Below are positions 54,885 through 64,000 of a stretch of DNA of 64,000 bases, piece after piece. The stretch's first letter is position 1; each line of letters opens with the position of its first letter. The DNA is taken from NCBI RefSeq assembly GCF_949987535.1, contig NC_080067.1:75355985-75419984 (forward strand), in the 5' to 3' direction. The notes beneath the pieces are model-generated. The model saw only the letters and a program-made list of their open reading frames with translations. It was not told the DNA's origin and did not search any database. This DNA comes from Balaenoptera acutorostrata. Taxonomy: Eukaryota > Chordata > Mammalia > Artiodactyla > Balaenopteridae. The position numbers and the translations under genes are program-made.

Positions 54885-55053
54885 TTTTTTTTTTTAAAGT
54901 CTTTATTGAATTTGTTACAATATTGCTTCTGTTTTATGTTTTGTTTTTTTGGCCACGAGGCATGTGGGATCCTAGCTCCCCGACCAGGGATCAAACCCGC
55001 ACCCCCTGCATTGGAAGGGGGAGTCCTAACTACTGGGCTGCCAGGGAAGTCCC
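54885..55053 (-). mobile_element. CHR-1-type SINE, minus strand
   Basis: Reversed A tail (poly T), 'ttttttttggccacgaggca' , 'tgtgggatcctagctccccg', reversed B box 'agggatcaaacccgcacccc' and reversed head 'actgggctgccagggaagtc'. Flanking 'aaagcagatgaatc' (54869-54882) recurs as 'aaagtagatgaatc' (55055-55068), one mismatch, indicating an older insertion than the perfect-duplication CHR-2 copies. Confidence 0.93.
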
Positions 55054-55344
55054 CAAAGTAGATGAATCTTTTAACTGACTAATGTCATAAACAATTAAAA
55101 TAGATCTTTATTGCAGAGAATACCTCATAGCAAGAAAGCCTTTAAGCTTTCCCTTAAACCCACAGAGCAGTGAGCTTGCCCAAGGCCAAATTCTTCAAAT
55201 GCCAAACCTCTGAGTAGGGGTGAGAGGGTGAGCTCACTCGGAGAGGAGGAAAGGATGAGGAGATTCCTGAGCTCCCTAGGATTCCACTGGCTCCCAGGAG
55301 GGGCTGCAGTAGGCATTCCTGCTGCATCAATGATTACTATGAGG

Positions 55345-55770
55345 ACAATACCCACAGTTGCAAGTTGGATTCTCCAGAAGCAGAAGCTGAGATGGAGTTT
55401 GGGGTTCAAGATGTTAATTAGGGGTCAACCCTTGTAAGGGGAGGAGGAGGAAGCAGGATTGGGCAGAAGAGGAGGCAGCAAAGCATCCAAAACCTCAGTC
55501 TATCAGGGGGTGTTCTGGTTTCTGGGGAGCCTTCATACTCCTTTCCTTATCGCCTGATGTCACCAGATATTACCCCAATGCAAGTGGCCCCAGGAAGACA
55601 TGTCCTAGGGTGAGCAGCTCTCTGCACAGCCCAGCCAGGGGGACCCTCACAGAGCTGACAGCTAGCACAAGGCTGTCTGCAGACCACGCTCTGTGCAACT
55701 GTCAGCCAGCCCTTCCCTCAAAGGGGACCTGAGTGGCTCATCTCTTCACAGCCACCTCTTCAAAGACATA
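55345..55770 (+). repeat. Possible old LTR-like repeat
   Basis: 'ttggattctccagaagcaga' near 55366, 'ggagga ggaggaagcagg'-type text near 55440 and a downstream pyrimidine/purine pattern resemble a dispersed mammalian repeat that begins 'ttggattctctgggaagcag'. I cannot name it and the ends are uncertain. Confidence 0.3.
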
Positions 55771-55774
55771 ACCT

Positions 55775-57005
55775 GCCTTGATATTTATGATTAAATTTAA
55801 GAATAGTAAGAATATAATTTACATTACTGGGGATATATTAATATGAGTAAAATACAAATCAATAGGAGAATATTTCCATCTGTACTTAAAATAAGTTGAT
55901 AATCATTTTTTAGATTAAAGGAAAAATAATTGCAAGAAAATGTTGCTCTTCCCATTTACTGAAAATTATAAAGAGTTATATACATCTGTAACTGTATACT
56001 AAGACAGATATAAATGTATAAAATTATATAGAGGATTGCCTGGAGGGATGTTCCCCAAAATGAACATCTCCAAAATGTTCAATATAATTATCTCTGGGTG
56101 CTGGGATTTCAGAGGATTTTTGCTTTCTTCTTAATATCTTTCAGTATTAATTGAATTTTTCTGTAACAAGCATCTGTCTTTGTAAACAGATACAAACATG
56201 CAAACTCAAAACAAAAGCATCCTTTCTGGACTTCTATATCCCACCCATGAATCCAAGTGAGAACCACCATAATAGAAGAAGGAACCCAAGACTAGAGAAA
56301 AGTCCTAGATCCAGTAGTGACTCACCAGGAGAACAAAGGCTAATTTCCAGCCACTCTGGACCTTGGTTTCCCCACCTGTTATAGCTGGGAAAGTGGGAAG
56401 CTGGAAGATCTCTACAGGTCCTTGCAGGCCAGTGTATTATGGTTCTAAGAGAAACGTCAGCCACTCCCCCACCCCACTATTTTTTGAAATGAAAAATTAA
56501 ATTTAACTGACAAACCCTCCAAATACCCTAAATAAATGCATATCTTTGCTGTAAGAAAACTGTACTGACAGTCATGAAATCTGAGCTGTCAGTTACCAAA
56601 ACCCTGCTGGGAAAAAGCAGGCTCTCCAGCAGGTCTTTGCTACAAAAATTGCTGAAGTTTATGTCACAAACTGGTTAACTTAATAAGCATATCTGTACCT
56701 CTGGAAGCAAACAGCGGGAAGCCTCTGGAGAAACTTGGCAGGACGGGCCAGTGGGAGCCCTCCGAGTCAGATGACAAAACCTTGATCCTGTGGAATTTTA
56801 TCACTAGAAAGGTATAAATGTGATGTGGACAAAAAGAAGTGGCATCAGTGTTATCTGCTCTTGTCCCCAAATGTACTGAGCTCTGGTTGTCATTCTCTGT
56901 GATATTTGCCCTTTATCCTAGCCTTGTAAGCACTGAGACCTCAAGGGACTGAGAGCCAACAAAGATCATTCCCATTGCTTCTCATTCCTGAAAAGAACCC
57001 CCCCT
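55775..57005. other. No gene; AT-rich with repeat-like text
   Basis: 55780-56220 is very AT-rich and contains 'attatctctgggtgctggga' and 'tttttgctttcttcttaata', phrases that recur in ancient LINE or DNA repeats. Nothing codes. Confidence 0.35.
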
Positions 57006-57009
57006 GCCT

Positions 57010-57160
57010 CCCTTTTAGGATGTTATTGGAGTAGCCTCTGAGGTCCATGAGAGCAAGGATCATCTGCCTCATTCAGTTACACGTCTCTAACACCTACCCT
57101 ACTTCTCCACACAAAACTGACATTCAATAATTATTAAATAAATGAACAAATGAATGTTTC
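57010..57160 (+). repeat. L2 LINE 3' end
   Basis: 'gaggtccatgagagcaagga' near 57039, 'tctaacacctaccctacttc' and the tail 'ttaaataaatgaacaaatga' 'atg' in L2 order. Confidence 0.6.
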
Positions 57161-57164
57161 TGAG

Positions 57165-58425
57165 CTCAAAAAACATCTGATGAATACTTAAATAAGAGGA
57201 CAAATCCATGAATCACTTCGAGATGGGAAAGGACAGAGTATCATTCCTACTCCAAAGAGGTAAAACCTGGTACAGAAAGATTTAGTGACATGCGAGAGCC
57301 GAGAAGCAATTCTTCTGCTACGTCTGGCACGATTCAGACCCTTAAAAGAAAATTATATATGTTTCTGAAAGATTAGACATATTTGAGAGTTGAGATAAGA
57401 GCAATAAATATGATTAAGAGGAAAAAATCGGTTCTGTGAGGCAAATAAAATCATAGTAGCAAGGGTTACATTAGACCAGAGGCAGACCTTCGGGCTGTCT
57501 TCAGATACCAATGTGACTACAGTTGTGAGCTCCATTTAATTACTAACAATAAAACATCCACAACGAAGGGATCTTGCCGCTAGACAACCTCAGAAATAGC
57601 ACCGTATTTACACTCTTGGGAAGACATATTCTATCATTTTTGTCAATGTGGCTCAATTAACGTGTCTGCTCCCACCCCCAGCAAACGTATTTTGGTTTAA
57701 AAGCCCAAATCCTCCTCCTTTTTGCCAGAAAGAAGATCCACTATGATCAGTTTCAGTTCTATACTCTGCTCATGAATAAATATCAAGTTTGTGACCTTTA
57801 TCACATCCTCTAGGCAAGGATTATTATAATGAGACCACTGATCAGTGGTCTCCACTTGCACAGCAGGAAAACCCGGATGTGAGGAAGGCCATTCCGAAGG
57901 GAGAGGTGATTAAACATGAAACAGTCCTCCGAGAAGCCCCCTTTCTCAGTGATCTTTAAAAACACCATCTGTCTCAGAGGACTCAGAAGTAGTGCTATCT
58001 AGGGCTGGGACAGCAACAGATGAAAGTGAGAGCAATGTGCAGGTTCTGGGCGTGTAAAATGCTTTCAAGGCCACGGCAGAACTGGGACTTTGCCACCTCA
58101 AAGCTTCCTCAGAAGCAGCAGAGCTGTAAATTCCAATAAAATCAAAATGGCCCTGGCCCACCATTATAACTCTTTGGAACGTCACCAGAATCTACGTAGA
58201 CAAGGTGGGCAGGGCACAGAAGACCAGCGGAAATTTGAGACAAATTTCCCACACTTCACAGTGGTCCCTTTTCACTTTTTTTGTCTTGAACCCCACCAGT
58301 TAAATCATTCTCATAATTTTTGTCCACAGCATCCAGTTTTTTGTGATGAGCTGGGTGCATCAATAAATCACGAGAACATTTTTGAGTACGTGAGTTTACA
58401 AAATATGTGTATATAAATTGACCAG
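57165..58425. other. No gene or clear repeat seen
   Basis: Unique-looking. The frame 58090-58416 (108 codons, plus) and its partner 57946-58185 (minus) share bases and have no recognisable domain. Confidence 0.4.
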
Positions 58426-58429
58426 CTTT

Positions 58430-58790
58430 TTAAAAGTCTTTCTTTTACAATATTTCCAAACGTACGTAACAGAGATAACACCATGAATACCCATGTATCC
58501 ATCAGGCAAATCTTGATACTTTGCCACATTTCCTTTAGATTTTTGAATAGAGAATACAGATACGATTATTCCATTCCATTTAGAGTGCTGATTCCTACCT
58601 TGAAATGTGCAGGTGTCATTCTCAAGCATGTGTTCATGTGCTTTTACTCCGTGTGTAATCATAAACAATGCATAGTATTGTTTTTTGTTGAACATTAAAT
58701 AAAGTGTTGTTGTACAAACCGTTCTGCAACTTTCTATTCTAAACTTTATGATTTTGACATTGTCCTATGTTGAAAATATGACTCTAGTTC
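58430..58790 (-). repeat. Possible old LINE-derived segment
   Basis: 'acaatatttccaaacgtacg', 'catgaatacccatgtatcca', 'aggcaaatcttgatactttg' and 'ccttgaaatgtgcaggtgtc' resemble a decayed LINE stretch ('gaacccccatgtacccatcaccc'). Orientation and family are uncertain. Confidence 0.3.
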
Positions 58791-58794
58791 ATAC

Positions 58795-59148
58795 ATTCTG
58801 ATTGCTATACAGTATTAGAATTTAATTCGATTTTCATAGTCATCTTGTGCCTGAAATGATAACAGGGTAAATATTTTGCCCAATTCTACGAAGCAGTGAT
58901 TGACTCTGACTTAATTCTTCTTATTCAAAAGTCCCATGCTCTTTTTACTGCAAAATTCTTGATACCTGAAAATAGAATAAGATTAGAAATTACAAAGTCT
59001 TCACACAAAATCTTACCCAGCTTCAGGTTGGGAAGGAGAAAAACCTCCACTCTCACCATTGTCTCGAGATTCTTCACTGAACAAACTAGGCCACCAACTT
59101 CATGCAGAGAAGATGCCAAACTGAATGCCTTTGATTTCTTTAAGCTAA
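58795..59148. other. No gene or clear repeat seen
   Basis: The first half of the 155-codon frame 58896-59363 starts here. No domain is recognisable, and its second half is repeat (next entries). Confidence 0.4.
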
Positions 59149-59149
59149 A

Positions 59150-59252
59150 CTACACTCTGGGAAATTTGAACACTGCTGGGGTATTTGATGTTATTAAGGA
59201 ATTAATGGAACATCTTTTGAGGTGTGATGGTACTGTGGCTATGTTAAAAAGG
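59150..59252 (+). repeat. LINE-type 3' region, left part
   Basis: 'ggtatttgatgttattaagg' near 59179, 'gaggtgtgatggtactgtgg' near 59219 and 'ctatgttaaaaagg' match a common mammalian repeat ('tatttgatgatattaaggaattattg...ggtgtgataatggtattgtggttatg'). It breaks at 59252 and resumes at 59421. I believe it is an old L1M-type 3' end. Confidence 0.6.
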
Positions 59253-59420
59253 CAACAGATGTTGCTTAGTGTTTACAAAGTTTCAGTTTTGCAAGATGGA
59301 AAGATTTCTCGAGATTGGTTGCACAGAAATATGAATGCAGTACTGAACACCATTGAACTGTGAATGGTTAAGTTAGTAAATTTTATTTTCTATATATTTT
59401 ACCACCAATTTTGAAAAAGG
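59253..59420 (+). mobile_element. Nested L1M-type 3' end
   Basis: 'acaaagtttcagttttgcaa' near 59275, 'gatggaaagatttctcgaga' , 'ttggttgcacagaaatatga' , 'caccattgaactgtgaatgg' and 'taaattttattttctatata' are the signature L1M 3' UTR end. The heptamer 'aaaaagg' at 59246-59252 and 59414-59420 frames it. It forms the carboxyl half of the 155-codon frame 58896-59363, which is therefore not a gene. Confidence 0.8.
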
Positions 59421-59625
59421 AAAAAGAAATCCTTAGGGGAGAATTATATGTCTGGGATTTGCTTTAAAATAATCCAGGGTAGGATGGGGGTTACTGATGA
59501 AACAAAATCAGCCGAGTTGATAACAACTGAAGCTAGGTGATAGGTAAATGGGGATTCATTCATTTTACTAGTCTCCCTGCTTTTATATCTTTGAAGTTCT
59601 CCAAAATAAGAAAATTTAAATAAGG
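59421..59625 (+). repeat. LINE-type 3' region, right part
   Basis: 'tgtctgggatttgctttaaa' near 59450, 'ataatccagggtaggatggg' , 'atgaaacaaaatcagccgag', 'gttgataacaactgaagcta' and 'ctttgaagttctccaaaata' continue the repeat started at 59150, ending in A-rich text. Confidence 0.7.
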
Positions 59626-59760
59626 GTTTAGCCCAACCACAACCCACCCCCCAACTTGCTTAACCAGTTGTTTTGCTTTTAAGTAGAAATAAAAAGCAGC
59701 ATATTTTTCAAATGTTAATGGTTCTGAGACCTTTTTCACCTGTTGTAGTTCTAGAATGGA

Positions 59761-59925
59761 CAGTGCTTCTCAAAGTTGAATGCATGTGCATGTGGTTCAC
59801 CTTGAGAACTTGTTAAAATGTAGTTTGTGTTCAGCAGGACCAGGGTAGGGCCTGAAATTCTGCATTTCTAACAAGTTCCCAGGTGATGCTGCCGGTCCAA
59901 GGGTCACACCTGGAGTAGCAAGGCT
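59761..59925 (+). repeat. MER5A-like DNA transposon
   Basis: 'cagtgcttctcaaagttgaa', 'gagaacttgttaaaatgtag', 'attctgcatttctaacaagt', 'tcccaggtgatgctgccggt' are close to the consensus, making this one of the better-preserved MER5A copies. Confidence 0.8.
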
Positions 59926-59929
59926 TATA

Positions 59930-62065
59930 GGCAGCAAGCGTTTGCAAGGGGAGAAGTCAGCAAAGCTTTGTTTAGATTGCTTCTCTGGGGAGTAGAAGGG
60001 CACCAACACTACTGCCCTGTTCTGGAGAAAGGTCTCCCCACTCCTTTGCACCCCAGCACCAAGGCACCACTACTCATCCAGTGGTAACCACCAAAACGGA
60101 CAGGACAAAAACAGAAGAATCCCAGGAATCAAGTTTGTTTTTTTCAGGGCCAGTCCTGTACACCTAAACTCATTAAATAACAATGAAAAAGTCCTGCCCT
60201 GATAGGTTTCTGCTTTTAAATCTATTAAGTAATGACTAAACCAAAGAAACGTGTCTAGAAGTCAAAGCTCAGAGGCCCAGGCAAGACTTGGGAATCATTA
60301 ACAAGCCGTGAGGTTAAAAGAGCAAAATATCTTAGAAACTCTAGTAAATTCCATCTGATAAAAGAAACAAAAATCCATTTAAGCTTGCGTGTTCCTAAAC
60401 AACCATCAATCTCTCAAGAACCAAAAAAAGAAAAGAATTTCTACCTGTAAAAATCCTACCACAAAATCCAATTAGTTTGTCTAATGTTTTATGGTCATCA
60501 GGTAAACTTGAGGACAAAGTCTTTGGTCCTCAGAGACTATTCTATTATCTGTTAGACTAGGCATGCCCAGAGGGCAGGGATTATAATTTATAATGGAGGA
60601 TTCCCTCCTTTAGCTAGTATGATATGTGATTAAGCCATTACCATATGATCTCACAGCTCCCTGAGAGCTTGCTAAGTGCCAGGCAAGCACTGAGCAGTTT
60701 ATATGAATTATTTCACTTAAAATGCTTTGTCTTCACTCATTGTCTTTTGCAATCTAATTACAAGCTTCTAAATCCCTCGCCTCTTTGCAAATATTTTTCC
60801 TAAAAGGTTCATTCTTGCTTTTCTCAGCAGGGAATGATGTTGCACAAAAGGCACTAGCTCTCTGCCCTTTGAACTCCAGATCCAAGAGATCCAAAGTCTA
60901 GCGGAAGGACTCAGAATACACCCCTCCCTCACCATTCACACAGGCAGAGAAGGGACCAGCCACCCTGGTATGGAAGAAACCCACACCGTCCCTGCTTTCA
61001 ACAAACAGATGAGTGGAAAGTCACCAGCAGAAAAATTAAAATATTATTTATTCACTCCCCCCTCACACACTCACATCCTATAATTCTGTTCAGAGGAGGC
61101 AGAGGGAATCCTTCTGACAAGAGGATTAAGGAGGTCTCCATTAAGATGTTTTTCAGGCTGGGCCTTGAAATACGGGTACTTATAATACATGAAGGAGGAA
61201 AACAACCTGAGCTTCCTGCAAGATAATTTTCTAGGTATTGAAAAAGTCTGTTTTGTAAGAAATGATTAAAGAAAAAACCTTACCTATAAAGTTAACAGTT
61301 GGCAAACCATGCCTCTTCCTGACGGCATAGGATCATAAATTCTGAAAGCCATGAAGCTCAGTGATTGTGCTATCTTGTAAAAACCTCTGAAACAAGTGCA
61401 TTTCAGCAAAAACGATATATGACATGAGAACACGGCGTGAAGTCATAACGGCCGCCCTCACATCTCCCATGGCAGGTGGTTATGTTATAGAATGTGCAGG
61501 CCTCTCAGAAATATCAGATCCAGGCAGGGCAATGGCGAGAGGAAGAATGGAGATTTTAACATATTAGTAATAAAAATTCAAAGACTGTCTTCAGTGGAGG
61601 AAAAATGATGGTGACATGCTCAAAGTTGTACTTTTAGAGGTCATTTTCTCGTCATTTCTTAACAGCTTATCTCAAAGAAAAAGAACACCACTCAGGGGAA
61701 GATGAAACAAAAGATTTATTTAGACTAAAAAACACACATCATCTTCTGACTCATAGAAAGTTCCACTGGAAGCTTCCTGCTCAAATTGGCTGAGCCATTT
61801 TATTTCAAACAGGCGAGTAAGGTCCTGCCTTGATGGTACTAAACTTACTGTCTTAGCTCCCTCCCCAAAAGAGGCAACTCAATCTTGGTCATAGTAAGTC
61901 CACGTCTCCTCCCCCCTCCCCTTCACCCTGTCCTTTCCCACCACACTCCCACATCAGGAAGTGTCAGCACCAGCTCCACCCCGCATGGCTGGTACCTTTG
62001 ACCAATGAGTCCTATCTCTCTGGGCTTCCATTTCTTTTCCATAACAAGGATGGTGACCATTTTTC
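59930..62065. other. No gene or clear repeat seen
   Basis: The longest stretch without a firm feature on the right side. Weak MIR/L2-like words occur at 60655-60720 ('tgctaagtgccaggcaagca') and 61085-61200. No long open frame. Confidence 0.45.
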
Positions 62066-62069
62066 TTAG

Positions 62070-62260
62070 GTACCAACTACACATCAGGCGTTGGGCTAAG
62101 AATGTTTTATACTTAATTCAACCTCACAAACATCCAGTGAATTGCCATGAGGGTCATGGAAGTTAAGACTCATGCTAACATTTAGATAGGAAAAGGCAAA
62201 ACAGAAATGTAGACCAAGGACTGTCCAACTCCAAAGTCCTTGCTCTTTGTTCTTTCCACA
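62070..62260 (-). repeat. Probable MIR SINE, reverse orientation
   Basis: 'gtaccaactacacatcaggc' near 62070, 'gttgggctaagaatgtttta' , 'attcaacctcacaaacatcc' near 62116 and 'gactgtccaactccaaagtc' near 62220 follow reversed MIR. Confidence 0.5.
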
Positions 62261-62689
62261 TGTCTACACAGCTTTCATAAAAAAAAAGTGTTCAGCCTGA
62301 TGACTGTGAATGGCCCTTCCAGATCTGACATTTTATTTCCAATAGTCTTCATCTCCAGGTCCAGATTTCCATACGTCTGAACTCATCTTGCCTGTGCCTA
62401 ATTATTTGCCTGCAGCATGCTCTGGATGGGAAAAGACATGGATCAGAGCATCAAGGGCAGCTCTGGCACTGGTATGAGTTTGCTTCTATCCAATGTCTCT
62501 CACGTAGCTGGGGCTCTGTGGTTCCTGTCACCTGCCTGCCAGCATACCCGCCAGCCCTCAGCTCCCTTCATCCAAGAATTTAGATCATTTTCAAGCCTGC
62601 GTGCAGGAGAAGAGTTTAAAAACCAACCTAAACTAAAAACTGCAAGCTGTCTAATATACGCTGACACTCTGCTTGATGCTTTATGTGCA

Positions 62690-62890
62690 TTAGCTCCGTC
62701 TCAAAAATCACCATATTTATTTATTTATTCATTCACTTATTCAGCATCTATACTGAACACTTTCTCTTTGCCGGGCACTGGCAAAGGCAGGAGGGAGATA
62801 GCATTAGCCACATTTACATACATTTGTGGAAATGGCTCAGAGAGGTTAAGTGGCTTGTTGAGCCAGGGACAAAGTGGCAGTGAGCAGACT
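62690..62890 (-). repeat. MIR SINE, reverse orientation
   Basis: 'ttcactt attcagcatctat'-type text near 62731, 'tgccgggcactggcaaaggc' near 62769, 'catttgtggaaatggctcag' near 62821, 'agaggttaagtggcttgttg' near 62841 and 'caaagtggcagtgagcagac' near 62870. It forms the end of the 167-codon frame 62417-62920, which is therefore doubtful as a gene. Confidence 0.65.
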
Positions 62891-62894
62891 TCAA

Positions 62895-63715
62895 AGGCTA
62901 TCTTGAGCTTGAAATGGTAATAAGGGGATAATGCTCTCCAAACATCTCCAATACCTTATTGGCTTCATACCCAACAATATAGAAAGGGCTTTCACATATG
63001 TTATCTCATTTAACTCATCAATTCTACCATTTGTTTTTAGGAAAAGTTTCCTCATATTTCCAAAATACTGGGCAGTATAATCAAGTACTTTTATTAAAAA
63101 CAGGTCTGAGTATATCACCTTTTGATGAGTCACAAACCTTCAAGAAGAGGGATAGAGCCCTTACTCCCTTACATAACAGATTAAGCCCTATATGCCCACC
63201 TGCGCAAAAAGTACCGTAAGAACAAGTCACCTCTCAAACAGCAAATGTTCTGTTACCAAACTAGGCCTATTTCTTAAGCCACCCACTTTAATTCAACTCA
63301 ACATACACTTACTGAATTTCATCTCTATGCCAAAATTTACTTATTTTTTCTCTTACATAAAGTATATACTCCTAGGGATCTCAGTCTAGTAGTTAGGTGG
63401 GGGATGGAAAAAGGAGATAGGGAGAAGAAAATGAAGATCATTTCCAGGCTAAAGAGAGTAGTTTGATGCTACTCCCTTTGTAGTGTGTGGATAAGCAGAT
63501 CCCATATTGCCACAATTTTACATGAGAAACCAGAAATCTAGATTTGTTCTATTTATTTTTTTGTTACACAAAAGATTTATTACATAATCTTTGACTTTGG
63601 TAATAGAAGGCAGGTCATTTAGGCAGTAGCAATAAATTTATCCAATTCGCTCCCTTTATTTTACCTCTATGCTTGAATTTACACCTTTGAATTCTGGATT
63701 CTCCTTATATTGTTT
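62895..63715. other. No gene or clear repeat seen
   Basis: AT-rich, unique-looking. Text at 62960-63010 ('tatgttatctcatttaactc') is a MIR/L2-like scrap. Confidence 0.4.
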
Positions 63716-63716
63716 A

Positions 63717-63945
63717 TTTTTTTTTTTAACATCTCTATTGGAGTATAAATGCTTTACAATGGTGTGTTAGTTTCTGCTTTATAGCAAAGTGAATCAGCTG
63801 TATGTATACATATATCTCCCCATATCTCCTCTCTCTTGGGTCTCCCTCCCACCCTCTCTATCCCACCCCTCTACATGGTCACAAAGCACCGAGCTGATCT
63901 CCTCCCTGTGCTGCTTCCCACTAGCTACTAGATTTGTTTTAAACA
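63717..63945 (-). mobile_element. L1 3' end, minus strand
   Basis: Reversed poly(A) 'tttttttttt', then 'catctctattggagtataaa', 'caatggtgtgttagtttctg', 'gcaaagtgaatcagctgtat', 'ctctcttgggtctccctccc', 'tggtcacaaagcaccgagct' and 'cccactagctactag', which is the reverse complement of the last ~230 bases of a cetartiodactyl L1. Low divergence suggests a fairly young copy; I could not fix a target duplication. Confidence 0.93.
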
Positions 63946-64000
63946 GTCGCCTGAAGATGCTGTCATCTAACTCAACTGCGTGTTTGTTTTTAATACAATC

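Noticed and set aside
62417..62920. 167-codon frame near the right end
   Set aside because: Its last third is a reversed MIR element, and the first part resembles no known protein.

Overview
The window is nuclear DNA from a mammal, most likely a cetacean (whale or dolphin). The diagnostic signal is a set of tRNA-derived SINEs of the CHR family (Cetacea-Hippo-Ruminantia). They share the head 'cttccctggtggcgcag', a B box reading 'ggttcgagccc' and the distal motif 'gaagacccaacacagcc', followed by an A-rich tail. Several keep perfect target-site duplications. I saw none of the BovB or Bov-tA repeats that would be expected in 64 kb of a ruminant genome. Hippopotamus also carries CHR SINEs, so cetacean is a strong inference rather than proof.

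I found no protein-coding gene, exon, tRNA gene, rRNA gene, CRISPR array or bacterial-type feature. The open frames are short and scattered. The long ones run through interspersed repeats: SINEs at 1762-2391, L2 at 37642-38256 and LINE 3' ends at 58896-59363. The window is best read as intergenic or deep intronic sequence.

The annotatable content is almost all transposon-derived. From left to right: 0-5 kb holds a MER5A-like element, an LTR-like repeat, and an L2 split by two head-to-tail CHR SINEs. 5-12 kb holds CHR-1, L2, L1 and MIR copies. 12-20 kb holds a MER5A split by a CHR-2 SINE, MLT1-type LTRs, one clean solo MaLR LTR and further L2/L1 pieces. 20-31 kb holds a minus-strand SINE in an old repeat, an MLT1 LTR, more MIR/L2, a long (TG)n(TA)n(CA)n palindromic microsatellite at 29.8 kb, and a SINE inside L2. 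31-45 kb holds old and young L1 insertions, a foldback (long inverted repeat) element at 39.5-40.2 kb that itself received a SINE, a MaLR LTR, and another CHR-2. 45-64 kb holds L2 copies (one long and SINE-interrupted), a poly(A)-with-duplication scar, a CHR-1, nested LINE ends and an L1 at the right edge.

The insertions give a relative order. CHR SINEs lie inside L2, MER5A, the foldback element and an old unnamed repeat, so those hosts are older. The L1 copies with intact target-site duplications and the CHR-2 copies are the youngest layer. I did not find a convincing new biological system. The most unusual item is the foldback element at 39505-40196, which I cannot assign to a family from memory.
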